DNA from: Syntrophomonas palmitatica JCM 14374
GTDB taxonomy: Bacteria > Bacillota > Syntrophomonadia > Syntrophomonadales > Syntrophomonadaceae
Assembly: GCF_001311885.1 (NCBI RefSeq)
Contig: NZ_BBCE01000002.1
Location: 124,001-188,000 of the forward strand
Length of the DNA stretch: 64,000 nt
Reading direction: 5' to 3'
The translations under genes were made by a program, and so were the position numbers. The number at the start of each line of letters is the position of its first letter. Positions within the stretch are counted from its first letter, which is position 1. Below the pieces are notes generated by a model, which saw nothing but the letters and a program-made list of their open reading frames with translations, did no database searches and had not been told where the DNA came from. Below, one piece after another: positions 1 to 9,287 of the stretch.

Positions 1-557
1 CCATGGCCGGAGCGCAGGTGGTTTCTAAGAGTGTTGTCTTATCTGAAATGAATCTTAAGAATGTTGATTTGCGAAACCGCTTAATTGATTATTACCACCT
101 GGAGAAAAAATCGTCTTCTGATACACTGCGTTACCATGTAGCTGCCAGTGTGGGAATACTGGTGACGGGAGAGAAAGACCCTGAGCTCGGCAGTTTTTTA
201 CAGCAGAATGACCTGGTTAAGTTCAGCGGTGAAGGCGGTCCGGTTAATGCGGTTATATTGGTAGGGGGAGCCAACAACCTGTCGGCTGTATTTGCGGACA
301 GTTTTGACCGCGGCTTGATTCAATCCCTGCAAAGCCAGCAAATTAAGGTATTCGGGGTGGAAAACTCACGGGTCAGCTATTCCTACATGGAGAGCTACCA
401 GAAGGAAGATATTACTACTATTGATAATGTGGATTTGAGTCCCGGGCAGGTCTCGTTGATAATGGCTATGAACGGTCAGCCGGGACGCTATGGCATGAAA
501 GCCAGTGCTCAGAAATTTATGCCGGCCCTGCCGGTAAATGCTGCTATTGAACAATAA
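1..557 (+). CDS. SteB/MctB-family protein (DUF3186, 'copper transporter'), C-terminal part
   Basis: This is the 3' end of a gene that starts left of the window; 184 or more residues are visible. The segment has the alpha/beta pattern of the MctB/DUF3186 C-terminal domain, with the stretch AVILVGGANN near residue 83 and a closing GQPGRYGMKASA. In clostridia and actinobacteria the family sits beside steA-like genes in a cell-envelope/sporulation neighbourhood, and the downstream genes here agree. The 'copper transporter' name comes from the mycobacterial member; no copper role can be read from this fragment. The N-terminal membrane helix and coiled coil expected for the family lie outside the window. 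Confidence 0.68.
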   Translation, partial: MAGAQVVSKSVVLSEMNLKNVDLRNRLIDYYHLEKKSSSDTLRYHVAASVGILVTGEKDPELGSFLQQNDLVKFSGEGGPVNAVILVGGANNLSAVFADSFDRGLIQSLQSQQIKVFGVENSRVSYSYMESYQKEDITTIDNVDLSPGQVSLIMAMNGQPGRYGMKASAQKFMPALPVNAAIEQ

Positions 558-655
558 ATGGTTATGTACTATACTTTCTCGCTCAAATTTGCATCAAATA
601 CGAAAATTGTGTTATGCATAGGTAATGGTAATGAACTATATAATAATGGGGGCTT

Positions 656-1332
656 GTGGTGTCTTCAATAACTGTGGTGATTCCAGCCTATAATGAAGAA
701 GCTAGAATAGCTGCTACCATACGGGCAGTGCAGACCATACCCGGTGTTGAGCAGCTTTTTGTCATAAATGACGGCTCAACTGATGATACTTCACTCATAG
801 CCAGACAGGAGGGGGCTGCAGTAATAGACTTATATCCTAACCGGGGTAAGGGCGGGGCTATGAACGCATCCCTGGACAGGATTGACAGTGATATAGTGGT
901 GTTTTTGGATGCGGATTGGGGAAGGCTGCAGCTGAAGCACATAAAATTATCCAACCGGTTTTAGAAGGCAGATGCGATCTGGCAATAGCCGCTTTTCCTC
1001 CTCCAACTAAAAAGGGGGGATTTGGCTTGGTAAAAGGAACTGCAGGCTGGGCCTTAAAACGTGCGGGACTGCCAAATTCTACTGCCCCTTTAAGCGGGCA
1101 GCGGGCCATGAACCGTCAGGCCCTGAAAATTTTGGCTCCATTTTATGAGGCTTATGGGGTGGAACTGGGTATGACCTTAAAAGCTTTGCGTTATGGACTG
1201 CGGGTGATGGAAGTATCCACAACCATGAGCCATAAAGAAACCGGACGTGATTTGCAGGGTTTTTTACATCGGGGAAAACAGTTTAAGGATGTAATTAAAG
1301 TCCTTCTGGCGGTTAGGAGGGATAAAATTTGA
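656..1332 (+). CDS. Glycosyltransferase family 2 (one-base frameshift near 915)
   Basis: A GT-A fold transferase of about 225 residues that would transfer a nucleotide-activated sugar to a lipid or glycan acceptor. The N-terminal half shows the GT2 opening (VVIPAYNEE), the NDGSTDDT motif and the DxD motif in VFLDAD. Just after the DxD the reading frame is lost. Restoring one T before the GGGG at about 915 gives DADLGKAAAEAH and joins the second half, which ends at 1332. Start is GTG 656 or 659, behind a G-rich ribosome site. The stop overlaps the TTG start of the MraY-like gene, so the two are translationally coupled and probably act on the same lipid carrier. The frameshift is probably a sequence error. 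Confidence 0.82.
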
Positions 1333-2159
1333 ACATCTCCATAAACCTTTTATGGGCATTGGCAGCAGGGCTGCTGGTGGAGGTTATCGTCCTGCATTTT
1401 TTGATGGGGATGCTGGAACGCAGCGGAGCGGTCAGGGCTAATTATCTGGGTGTGGATATTCCGGTTAGTGCTGGTATGAGTTTCCCTATAACCATAATCG
1501 TTGTGTTTATTTTATTTGCTTTGTTTTCATGCTACCAACCGAGATACCATGTTTTTATATTTGGCCTGACAGCCATAAGTTTTTTGGGTTTTATTGATGA
1601 TATGTTGGGACGTCGTGATACCCTGGGATTTAAGGGACATATCGGCGAACTTTTGCGGGGTCGCATGACTACCGGCGGGCTGAAAGCCACGGGTGGCTTT
1701 ATAATAGCCTTTTTTATTGCCTTCTTCAGTTCACACGGGATGTTATCCATTTTATTAAATACATTACTGATTGCACTTTTTACTAATCTGCTTAATCTCT
1801 TTGATCTTCGGCCGGGCAGAGCGGTAAAGGCATATCTGTTTTTCCTCCTGGTTATTTTATTATCAGCGCACTTTCAAATCGATTACTTAATATATGTTCC
1901 CCTGCTGGGGGCGGTGCTCTGGTATTTTCGTTATGATCTTAAGGCTCGCGTAATGATGGGGGATGCGGGGTCAAATGTACTGGGCCTGGCTCTAGGTTAT
2001 TATGCCATGATAGCATTGCCGTTATCAATGAGAATAGGGATGCTGGTTTTTCTGATTGCCATACACATCTATACGGAAAAATATTCCCTTACATCCACCA
2101 TAGAGAAAGTATCTTTTTTAAAGTGGTTGGATAATCTGGGAAGGAAAAACTGGGGTTGA
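1329..2159 (+). CDS. MraY/GT4-like polyprenyl-phosphate sugar-phosphate transferase
   Basis: A polytopic membrane protein of 276 residues in the MraY/WecA/TagO superfamily, which moves a sugar-1-phosphate from a UDP-sugar to undecaprenyl phosphate. Seen motifs are GFIDD near residue 87, the NLLNLFDLRPGR loop near 155 and MMGDAGSN near 210; these hold the Mg-binding and catalytic Asp residues. It is shorter than true MraY (about 320) and belongs with the divergent copies next to steA/steB in clostridia, so it is unlikely to be the essential mraY. Start is TTG 1329 with an AGGAGG-type site at 1316-1322, overlapping the stop of the GT2 gene. Confidence 0.8.
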   Translation: MNISINLLWALAAGLLVEVIVLHFLMGMLERSGAVRANYLGVDIPVSAGMSFPITIIVVFILFALFSCYQPRYHVFIFGLTAISFLGFIDDMLGRRDTLGFKGHIGELLRGRMTTGGLKATGGFIIAFFIAFFSSHGMLSILLNTLLIALFTNLLNLFDLRPGRAVKAYLFFLLVILLSAHFQIDYLIYVPLLGAVLWYFRYDLKARVMMGDAGSNVLGLALGYYAMIALPLSMRIGMLVFLIAIHIYTEKYSLTSTIEKVSFLKWLDNLGRKNWG

Positions 2160-2220
2160 TTTGAGTCAAGATCTGTATTGATCAAGCGTTAATACCATAT
2201 TTATTTGGGAGTGATACAGG

Positions 2221-3342
2221 ATGATTAACCAGGACAGACTGTTAAAAAGCTTTATCCAAATGGCGGAAACCGGTTCTCCATCGGGAAAAGAGGGCAGATT
2301 CAGGGATTTGTTGATAGAGGAATTTGCCTCCGGGGATTGAAGGCTGAGGAAGATGGGCTGGTAAGGTTTTAAATGGCGAATCCGGCAATTTACTGGTCAG
2401 GATAAAAGGCAATACCGATAAGGACCCTCTGCTTTTCGTTGCTCATATGGATACGGTGGAACCGGGTCAGAATATTAAGGTTACAGTTGACGAAGGAATA
2501 GTTAGAAGCAGCAAAGACAGTATTTTAGGAGCAGATGACAAAGCCGCGATAGCCGCCTTACTGGAGGTTGTGGACGTGCTCAGGGAAAACGATCTGCAGC
2601 ATCCTCCCCTGGAGTTGCTTTTCACAGTGGGAGAAGAACAGGGCTTGCAAGGCGCCAGGCTATTTGATTTCAGTCGGCTGCAAGCAAAAATGGCTTATGT
2701 GCTTGATTCCGGAGGATCACCTGGAAGCATAGTGATAAAATCACCCTGCCAGAATGAGATAGAATATAGAGTTCACGGGCGAGCCGCTCATGCCGGGATA
2801 AACCCGCAAGACGCATAAACGCCATTCAGGCGGCAGCCAGGGCACTGGCTGCTATGCCCTGCGGGCGCATCGATGCTGAAACTACCTGTAATTTTGGCCA
2901 GATCGAAGGGGGAACAGCCCGTAATATTGTGGCGCCTTTCTGCCGCATTAAGGGTGAAGCCCGCAGTTTGCAAAGAGACAAACTGGATAAACTGACTGAA
3001 GAACTGAAAAGCATTTTTATAAATCAGGTTGAGGAGCTTGGAGGGCAGGCTGAAGTAGAGATAACATTTCTGTATCCCGAGATTCAACTGGACCCAGGTG
3101 AAGAGGTAGTTGCCCTGGCGGTTAAGGCCGCCCAGAGCATAGGCCTTAAGCCCCAATTAATCAGCACCGGCGGAGGCAGCGACGCCAGTATAATAAATGG
3201 AGTCGGCATACGCTGTGCTAATCTGGGTACGGGCATGAGCGCTGTGCATACCTGTGATGAATACATCAGCATCAAAGATCTGGTTGATAATGCCCGGCTG
3301 GTTTTGGCGATATTAGGTGAATTTAACCAGGGTAAACATTAG
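2221..3342 (+). CDS. Peptidase T-like M20 metallopeptidase (three one-base frameshifts)
   Basis: A zinc aminopeptidase-like protein of about 370 residues in the PepT-like branch of family M20. Metal-ligand motifs are visible: VAHMDTVEPG (first His/Asp), LGADDKAA (bridging Asp), TVGEEQGL (catalytic Glu-Glu), VLDSGG, and the dimerisation-domain motif HGRAAHAG. The reading frame is lost near 2331, 2366 and 2813. Each loss is repaired by adding one base (for example TCC CGG GGA TTG for tccggggattg), which gives an unbroken family-like sequence. Start ATG 2221 follows GGGAGTGATACAGG. With three lesions in one gene it is the best candidate here for real decay, but errors remain more likely given the pattern across the window. 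Confidence 0.8.
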
Positions 3343-3428
3343 ACAAAGATTAACAATGGTTATAACAGACTTGCAACTGTGGGGTAAGACAAAAAGCAGA
3401 ATATGAATTGTATTGACATGGAGGCAGA

Positions 3429-4525
3429 ATGATAGAGGTAGGAAAAGGCACAATTATAAAAGAATTATTCAGCCGTCCGGGGATAAGGGCATTTTCTGTT
3501 GAAGTCGCAGGGCGGGAAGAAAAGTGCATCTTATATCCGGATTTAACCGGAGAAGTACAGCCGGGAGATACAGTGCTGTTGAATACTTCTGCAGTATCCC
3601 TCGGACTGGGAAGCGGAGGCTATCATTATATAATAGCCAATTTAAACGGTCAGACAAAATCTATGCAGGCCGGCGGGCATATAATGAAACTGCGTTATAC
3701 CCCAATGCAGGTAAAAGTACTAAGCGTAGAGGAGGAAGAGAGCCTCATCACCTTGACATGCTGGCTGCTGACAGTCTCGAATCTACGCCGGTTCTGGTGG
3801 CGACGCTTCATTCCATGCTGGCTCCAATGTGCATCCATCTCCATGACCTTGGTTTAAGAGTTGTCTATGTGATGACAGATGGCGCCGCACTGCCGATTTC
3901 TTTCAGCCAGAATGTAGATTGGCTGAAGCGGCAAGGAATCCTGGCAGCAGCTGTTACCTGCGGGCATGCTTTCGGCGGGGACCTGGAAGCGGTGAATATT
4001 TATTCAGGTTTACTGGCGGCCAGGAAAGTCGCCGGGGCTGATGTAATAATTGTCAGTATGGGCCCGGGAATCGTTGGTACTGGAACCCGCTGGGGATTTA
4101 CGGGCATCGAACAGGGTGAAATACTGAATGCGGCAGATACCCTGGGAGGAAAGCCTGTAGTTGTGCCGCGTATTAGTTTTGCTGATCCGAGGCCCAGACA
4201 CCGGGGAATCAGCCATCATACCCTGACGGTGCTCTCCAGGGTGTGCCGAACAAAGGCGGTTTTGCCGCTGCCTGAATTAGAAGAAAACAAGATGAGTATG
4301 GTTTTGGGGCAGCTTCTCAATGACAGGCTCTTTGAACGTTATGACGTGTGCCTGGAAAATACGCCGGAGTTGCTGAAACGGCTGGAAACATGCGGCCTGC
4401 GCATCACTACCATGGGCCGCAATGTTGAGGAGGAAAAGGAATTCTTCTTATCACTGGGCGCCGCAGCTCAGGCCGCTTATCGTTTATTTAAGGGTGAAAA
4501 CCTGCGCAAGATCAACCTGGCGTAG
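3429..4525 (+). CDS. DUF3866 family protein (one-base frameshift near 3743)
   Basis: A conserved protein of about 365 residues of unknown function, found mainly in Firmicutes and Actinobacteria. The N-terminal 105 residues form a small beta-rich domain (IRAFSVEV, GDTVLLNTSAVSLGLGSGG). The rest is an alpha/beta domain with TLHSMLAP, VYVMTDGAALPI and VSMGPGIVGTGT. The frame breaks in the run agcctcatcac; one extra C gives ESPHHLDMLA and joins the halves. Start ATG 3429 has GGAGG five bases upstream. The position between the PepT-like gene and nudF is ordinary for this cluster. I cannot assign a function. Confidence 0.8.
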
Positions 4526-4580
4526 GGCCGAATTGCCACTGTTTGCCCTCATCTGTTGTCCATCTGTGGCTGATTAATTC

Positions 4581-4706
4581 CTAATTCAAAGATAAGCGCA
4601 GATATTCGGCCAGGGTTATATGACCGGGCCATTGGGAAATAAAGTCTTTGAATTCCCGGACCGTACCATGAAAGAGTAAGCCCTGCTTTTTAACATAATA
4701 TACCAA
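4581..4706 (-). CDS. mciZ: Small protein resembling MciZ, mother-cell inhibitor of FtsZ
   Basis: A 41-residue open frame, TTG start at 4706, with GAGGTG nine bases upstream (4716-4719 on the complement) and a TAG stop at 4581. Its core reads GLLFHGTVREFKDFISQW and continues to EYL. It lines up without gaps with the Bacillus subtilis MciZ core (GVVLVGKAWEIRAKLKEY, ending DWI): a hydrophobic strand, an invariant Gly, an invariant Glu and an amphipathic helix. MciZ caps FtsZ filaments in the mother cell and is made under sigma-E. As I recall, the B. subtilis gene lies near nudF, and here the gene is divergent from nudF. The identification rests on remembered family sequence and short length. Confidence 0.7.
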   Translation of the reverse strand: MVYYVKKQGLLFHGTVREFKDFISQWPGHITLAEYLRLSLN

Positions 4707-4789
4707 TTGTTATCACCTCGATGGCAGTTTATGCAGATCGGGACTATCCTATGCCTGTTTAACTTATCTTTTGTGAAAGGGGTTAGGAG

Positions 4790-5329
4790 ATGAACTTTAC
4801 CGAAAAAACCAAAGACTCAAAGGACATATTCTCGGGACGAATCATTAAGGTTCGCGTTGATACAGTAGAACTCCCTGACGGAAGAGAAAGCACCCGGGAG
4901 ATCGTAGAACACAGCGGAGCGGTAGCTGTTCTGGCCGTAGACGATAAGAAAAACCTTATTATGGTGCGGCAGTACCGCAAACCGTTGGAACGGGTGCTTT
5001 TGGAAATCCCGGCTGGAACTTTGGAAAGAGATGAAGAACCACTTTTGTGCGCTCAGCGGGAATTGGAAGAAGAAACTGGATTTCTCGCGGAAAAATGGGA
5101 TTACCTTCTTTCGTATTATAGTGCTCCGGGTTTTTGCGATGAACAACTGCATTTATATATTGCCCAAGGTCTTAAGACAGGTGTGGCCAGGCCGGACGGC
5201 GATGAATTCTTGGAAACGGTTGCAGTTCCAATAGAAGAAGCATATGATATGATTTTCCAAGGTCATATTATCGATGGCAAGAGTATTATAGGAATACAAT
5301 ACGTCTATAATTTGATGGTGGAGAGATAA
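4790..5329 (+). CDS. nudF: NUDIX hydrolase, ADP-ribose pyrophosphatase
   Basis: A 179-residue cytoplasmic enzyme that hydrolyses ADP-ribose to AMP and ribose 5-phosphate. The NUDIX box is visible near residues 70-92: GTLERDEEP, then AQRELEEETGF, with the REXXEE core that binds Mg. The N-terminal beta strands (VRVDTVELPDGRESTREIVEHSGAVAVL) are typical of the ADPRase branch. Start ATG 4790 follows AGGGGTTAGGAG. The stop lies one base before the TTG start of endoQ, so the two are co-transcribed, the same pairing as nudF-yqxK in Bacillus. Confidence 0.9.
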   Translation: MNFTEKTKDSKDIFSGRIIKVRVDTVELPDGRESTREIVEHSGAVAVLAVDDKKNLIMVRQYRKPLERVLLEIPAGTLERDEEPLLCAQRELEEETGFLAEKWDYLLSYYSAPGFCDEQLHLYIAQGLKTGVARPDGDEFLETVAVPIEEAYDMIFQGHIIDGKSIIGIQYVYNLMVER

Positions 5330-5330
5330 A

Positions 5331-6509
5331 TTGCGGCGTATTTACGGCGATCTTCATATTCATATCGGGCAGGCGGGAGGAAAACCGGTAAAAATAACCG
5401 CTTCTCGCAAACTCGATTTGTATTCGATTCTGTTTGTCCATGCTCCCCGCAAGGGATTAGAGATGGTGGGGGTAGTGGATGCTGGCAGCCCCCTGGTTTC
5501 CTATGAAATAACACAAATGCTGGCTGACGGAGTTTTGAAAGAACTCCCCGGAGGTGGTTTTTTAGCCAGCAGCGGGGTTTTGCTTATTGCCGGCAGTGAG
5601 GTGGAAAGCCGCGAAGGCATACATTCTGTTCTTTATTTCCCTACCCTGGCCAGTATACACAAGTTTCAGCAATATATGCAGTCAAGAATCAAGAACATGA
5701 GTTTGTCCACACAGAAAGCCAGGGTTTCATTGCCGGAGCTTATCAACCTGTCTATTGTCTTGGATGCTGCTTTTTGTCCCGCTCATGTTTTTACACCGCA
5801 CAAAGGAATATATGGCGCCTGGACTGCACGAATAACACAGGAATTAGGCCGGGAGGCCGCCATGATTAAGACTATTGAATTGGGACTGAGCGCTGATACA
5901 GATATGGCTGATCTTATTGCAGAAACCAGGGGTTTTACCTTCATATCCAATTCCGATGCTCACTCGGGTGACAAGATTGGGCGTGAATATAACCTTTTTC
6001 GTATGGGGGACAAGAATTTCCTGGAATTAAAATACTGCCTGGAAAACCACAATGAGAGGCGGATACTGGCCAACTACGGGATGGATCCGCGTCTAGGCAA
6101 GTACCATCGCAGTTATTGCCCGGCTTGTGACTTGATTATGGAATCCCCTCCTCCAGTTTTGACATGTCCGCAGTGTGGCAGACAAGGTTTGGTTACAGGG
6201 GTTCTGGACAGGGTTGTCAGTATATCTGATTATGATGAATCCCGCCATCCGGTGGGGCGTCCACAATACAATTACCGGGTGCCGTTGCGCGAACTTCCAG
6301 GGGTTGGACCTGGATTGGAGCAGAAGCTGCTTGCATTTGCCGGGAGTGAAATTTCGCTGCTGGAAGAGGCCAGCCTGGATGATATAAAGCGATTGGCCGG
6401 AGAAAATGTTGCCGCCATGATAGGTAAAATGCGTCTGGGTCGTTTGGAAATTATTCCGGGAGGAGGAGGCCGGTATGGAAAGGTCAAAAAGGATAATTGT
6501 CAGCAGTGA
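5331..6509 (+). CDS. endoQ: Endonuclease Q (PHP-domain repair nuclease)
   Basis: A 392-residue homologue of Bacillus YqxK / archaeal EndoQ, which nicks DNA 5' of deaminated bases (uracil, hypoxanthine). The PHP metal-binding motif is at the start (GDLHIHIG, residues 6-13), with PAHVFTPHKGIYG near 148 and SNSDAHSG near 206 giving further His/Asp ligands. A zinc ribbon (CPACDLI ... CPQCG) is near 262-283. A short C-terminal segment, LPGVGPGLEQKLL, resembles a helix-hairpin-helix. Start is TTG 5331 with GGTGGAGAG upstream. It follows nudF and overlaps the next gene by 35 bases, pointing to one operon. Confidence 0.88.
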   Translation: MRRIYGDLHIHIGQAGGKPVKITASRKLDLYSILFVHAPRKGLEMVGVVDAGSPLVSYEITQMLADGVLKELPGGGFLASSGVLLIAGSEVESREGIHSVLYFPTLASIHKFQQYMQSRIKNMSLSTQKARVSLPELINLSIVLDAAFCPAHVFTPHKGIYGAWTARITQELGREAAMIKTIELGLSADTDMADLIAETRGFTFISNSDAHSGDKIGREYNLFRMGDKNFLELKYCLENHNERRILANYGMDPRLGKYHRSYCPACDLIMESPPPVLTCPQCGRQGLVTGVLDRVVSISDYDESRHPVGRPQYNYRVPLRELPGVGPGLEQKLLAFAGSEISLLEEASLDDIKRLAGENVAAMIGKMRLGRLEIIPGGGGRYGKVKKDNCQQ

Positions 6510-7134
6510 TGCCAGCGGAGCCTTTCACGCGGCTCGTGAGGGCTTTCTGGTGGTTGTTGTCGATGTTATTGATATGTCAACTACTCTGGAAAGCGCTCTG
6601 GATTCGGGAGCTTATGCGGTATTGGGTGCCAGTCCGGATTTTACCCGTGCTCCGGTTAACGTGGCTCCAGAGAAGATTGGGCGGGAAGCGGCTCAGCTCG
6701 CCCGTGAGGCAGGGAGCGGTATTATAGTGATTTCTGAACCCCGGGTTGGAAAAGATAATGAACGCCTGGCCCGCTGTCAGAAGCTTATTCGAGGCATAGA
6801 ACAGGAAAAGGGATTTGTAGAAGCCGTATTACCCAATCTGGGAGCGGAAACACCACGGCTTTTGGAGATGAAAGGCCGGGTGGTAGTGGCGGTAACGGAT
6901 ACCGGGGGGGTTGCTTATGACGCGGCCTATACAGCCGGAGGCCGGGTTACAACAGGTACCATTGCCCGGACCTTAAAACATAAAGGAACCCAACCTGCTC
7001 AGATAGCCGCTCGCCGCGCGCAAGAACTGCTAAGGGATGATGACCCCGGAATTGCAGTAATCGCGGCCAGCAGCAATTCTTTGGAGGACGTTTTGGCAGC
7101 TCAATATATAGCCAACCTGCTGCTGCCAAGTTAA
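6475..7134 (+). CDS. Conserved protein of unknown function, faintly ComB-like
   Basis: A soluble protein of 219 residues with no signal peptide or membrane segment. I do not recognise a named family. The stretch VVVVDVIDMSTTLESALDSGAYAV resembles the opening of the 2-phosphosulfolactate phosphatase (ComB) fold, where VDVLRATTT-like residues line the active site. The later VAVTDTGGVAYDAAYTAGGRVTTGTIART would sit where ComB has its second phosphate-binding loop. This likeness is weak. Start ATG 6475 has GGAGGAGG upstream, inside the end of endoQ. A strong terminator follows at 7236-7264, closing the nudF-endoQ operon. Confidence 0.6.
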   Translation: MERSKRIIVSSDASGAFHAAREGFLVVVVDVIDMSTTLESALDSGAYAVLGASPDFTRAPVNVAPEKIGREAAQLAREAGSGIIVISEPRVGKDNERLARCQKLIRGIEQEKGFVEAVLPNLGAETPRLLEMKGRVVVAVTDTGGVAYDAAYTAGGRVTTGTIARTLKHKGTQPAQIAARRAQELLRDDDPGIAVIAASSNSLEDVLAAQYIANLLLPS

Positions 7135-7235
7135 CAGCCCAATTTAATACAGCCTCAACTACGATTTGACACAGTATGCGGCAAAGCGGAAAGATATACA
7201 ATTTATATCCGCTGCGAAACTAATAATATAGCGGT

Positions 7236-7264
7236 AAAACCGGAGTTAAATAAACTCCGGTTTT
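7236..7264 (+). terminator. Rho-independent terminator closing the nudF-endoQ operon
   Basis: A perfect 12-bp inverted repeat (AAAACCGGAGTT / AACTCCGGTTTT) with a 5-base AAATA loop, ending in T's and a further T-rich stretch. It lies about 100 bases after the preceding stop and before spoIIM. The rest of 7135-7375 shows only a second dyad near 7182-7213 and AT-rich DNA. Confidence 0.85.
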
Positions 7265-7375
7265 CTATTTTCTGCATAAATCTAGTGGGATTTAAATATT
7301 ATTTGGCATAGAAAATTTACGGTTCCATTCGGTAAAAACATTAAATATAACCTACGGCCGGCAAGGAGACAGACT

Positions 7376-7990
7376 ATGAAACTCAAAACCAGGATAAAAC
7401 AACATCTGAAAGAAAACCGGGTGCAGTATTTCATTGTTCTCTTCTTTTTTATTGCCGGGATTTTTTGCGGGGACTATAGAACTGCAGATCTGGACGGAGG
7501 AGTAAGATTACACCTGCTGAAGCTGATTGAAGATTACTTGAAAGGGGGAATACATGGGAGCACAGGCGGGAGCGGGATCTTATGGGCGGCTTATTTGTCT
7601 CAGGTTAAAACCCTGCTGGCGGTATGGTTTCTGGGTTTGACTGTGATTGGTCTGCCTTTAATATTGACAGTTATTCTGCTTAGAGGATTTTCCTTGGGAT
7701 TTACCTGGAGTTTTCTAATACATGAACAGGCCCAAAAAGGAATTGCTATCGGGGTTCTATCTATACTGCCGCAAAACCTGGTGTATATTCCTCTGCTGCT
7801 GGTGTGGTCGGTAGCAGCTTTGAATTTTTCAGTATTTATTATCAGAAACCGCAATGCGAACCTTTTGTCTTTGTGGCGAGGGGTGATCGCCTATACCATG
7901 CTAATGTTTGTTTTTTCAGGTATTCTTCTGATTGGTTCATTTATCGAAGCCTACCTGTCACCGTGGCTCCTGTCCCTGGTTCTCAGTTAA
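7376..7990 (+). CDS. spoIIM: Stage II sporulation protein M
   Basis: A 204-residue membrane protein with about five hydrophobic segments. SpoIIM is part of the SpoIID-SpoIIM-SpoIIP complex that dissolves septal peptidoglycan and drives engulfment of the forespore; in Bacillus it is made in the mother cell under sigma-E. The N-terminal helix (YFIVLFFFIAGIFCG), the central LLRGFSLGFTWSFLI and the ILPQNLVYIPLLLVWSVAAL segment are family hallmarks. Start ATG 7376 follows CAAGGAGACAGACT. The gene is followed by a small membrane protein and xerD, the Bacillus spoIIM-yqzK-xerD order. I found no convincing sigma-E promoter by eye. Confidence 0.92.
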   Translation: MKLKTRIKQHLKENRVQYFIVLFFFIAGIFCGDYRTADLDGGVRLHLLKLIEDYLKGGIHGSTGGSGILWAAYLSQVKTLLAVWFLGLTVIGLPLILTVILLRGFSLGFTWSFLIHEQAQKGIAIGVLSILPQNLVYIPLLLVWSVAALNFSVFIIRNRNANLLSLWRGVIAYTMLMFVFSGILLIGSFIEAYLSPWLLSLVLS

Positions 7991-8032
7991 GCAGGGGAAA
8001 TGGGCTTCAATTTTTAGAGATGATTAGAAGGG

Positions 8033-8326
8033 ATGATTAGGATGATTATTGTAGTGGGTGAATGGAAAAAGAAAGCTGCCAAAATCCTTGCAGTATTGGT
8101 TATTATCGGGGTATTTACCGCTTCCGTGCCTTTTTTAACCGGTAAACTGCATAAACATGTTCCAACTGTTGGGGCCTGGTTCAAGGATGAACACCCCAGC
8201 GGCAATCCTATGCGGGTGGAAAAAAAGATTGATAAAAATAACCGGCAAACAAGTGACAAAAAAAAGTTTGATCAAATACTGGATCAGTTTGTTTTTAAAC
8301 TGCAGGATTTTTATCAGGATAAATAA
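8033..8326 (+). CDS. Small single-pass membrane protein between spoIIM and xerD
   Basis: A 97-residue protein with one transmembrane segment (ILAVLVIIGVFTASVPFL, residues 18-35) followed by a hydrophilic, Lys-rich tail. No family is recognised. It holds the same place as Bacillus yqzK (DUF4227) but I see no clear sequence match. Two ATG codons are possible, 8033 or 8042 (the second follows GGGATGATTAGG); the later start gives 94 residues. Its placement suggests a sporulation or membrane role, but this is context only. Confidence 0.62.
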   Translation: MIRMIIVVGEWKKKAAKILAVLVIIGVFTASVPFLTGKLHKHVPTVGAWFKDEHPSGNPMRVEKKIDKNNRQTSDKKKFDQILDQFVFKLQDFYQDK

Positions 8327-8380
8327 AAGCAGGAAAATACGCCTCGCCTGTCAAAACTAAAAAAGATACAGGAGGGGCTC

Positions 8381-9269
8381 ATGGATAAAATTATATCAGG
8401 CTTTATTGATTATTTGAATTTTGAAAAAGGATTGTCAGCGAATACGCTGGCTGCCTACCGCCGGGATCTGGAGAAATTCGGTCGCTATTTGCAGGCAAAT
8501 GATGAAAGTATTTCGCTGCATGAAGTGGAAAAAAAAGACGTTATGGCTTTTTTATCCTGGCAGCTTGATCAGCAGGCGTCCTATGCCACTGCGGCCAGAA
8601 GCCTTTCCAGTCTCAAAACCTTTTACAAATACCTGCTGATGGAGAACCAAATCAGCAGTAACCCTACGCAGGACCTGGAGACGCCCAAAGTAAAACGCAA
8701 GCTTCCCATGGTTCTTTCCATAGAAGAAATAGACAGGTTGATGCAGCAGCCAATGTGGTTCTGCCTTTGGGTTTACGGGATCGGGCCATGCTGGAACTAA
8801 TGTATGGTACAGGTATAAGGGTTACGGAAATGCTTAACCTGCAGATTGAAGATTTGCATGCTATGGCAGGCTTCCTGCGTTGTTTTGGCAAGGGCAGGAA
8901 AGAGCGGATTATCCCGGTTAATCAGACTTCCATAGATTGGATACAAAGATATCTGACGCGGGGGCGAAATCTTATAGTTAAAAACCACCTGGAGAGGACC
9001 CTGTTTTTAAATGCCCACGGGCGTCCTATGACCCGCCAGGCTTTTTTAAGATTTTAGCTGCCTATGCCCACAAGGCTGAGTTCACCCAGGAGGTTACACC
9101 TCATACCCTGCGGCACTCGTTTGCCACGCACCTGCTGGAAAACGGGGCGGATCTAAGGGCTGTACAGGAAATGCTGGGTCATGCCGACATATCTACCACG
9201 CAAATATACACTCATCTCACCAAGTCCCGCCTGCGGGAAGTATACCATCTCTATCATCCCCGAGCGTGA
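8381..9269 (+). CDS. xerD: Tyrosine recombinase XerD (two one-base frameshifts)
   Basis: A site-specific recombinase of about 296 residues that, with XerC, resolves chromosome dimers at dif. The N-terminal SAM-like domain ([19 protein letters not shown]) is intact. The catalytic domain shows the Arg motif ([10 protein letters not shown]), the Lys in [35 protein letters not shown] and the nucleophile in TTQIYTHL. Two one-base losses break it: near 8750 (CAGCAGCC[C]AATGTGG) and near 9047 (a seventh T in the run before AAGATTTTA). Restoring both gives a full-length protein ending at 9269. Start ATG 8381 has AGGAGGGG upstream. An essential-type gene broken twice argues for sequence error. Confidence 0.88.
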
Positions 9270-9287
9270 AGGGCCTGGGGAACGATT

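Noticed and set aside
7265..7375. Sigma-E promoter for spoIIM
   Set aside because: CATTAAATATAA near 7338 is a poor -10 and no matching -35 is present at the right distance.
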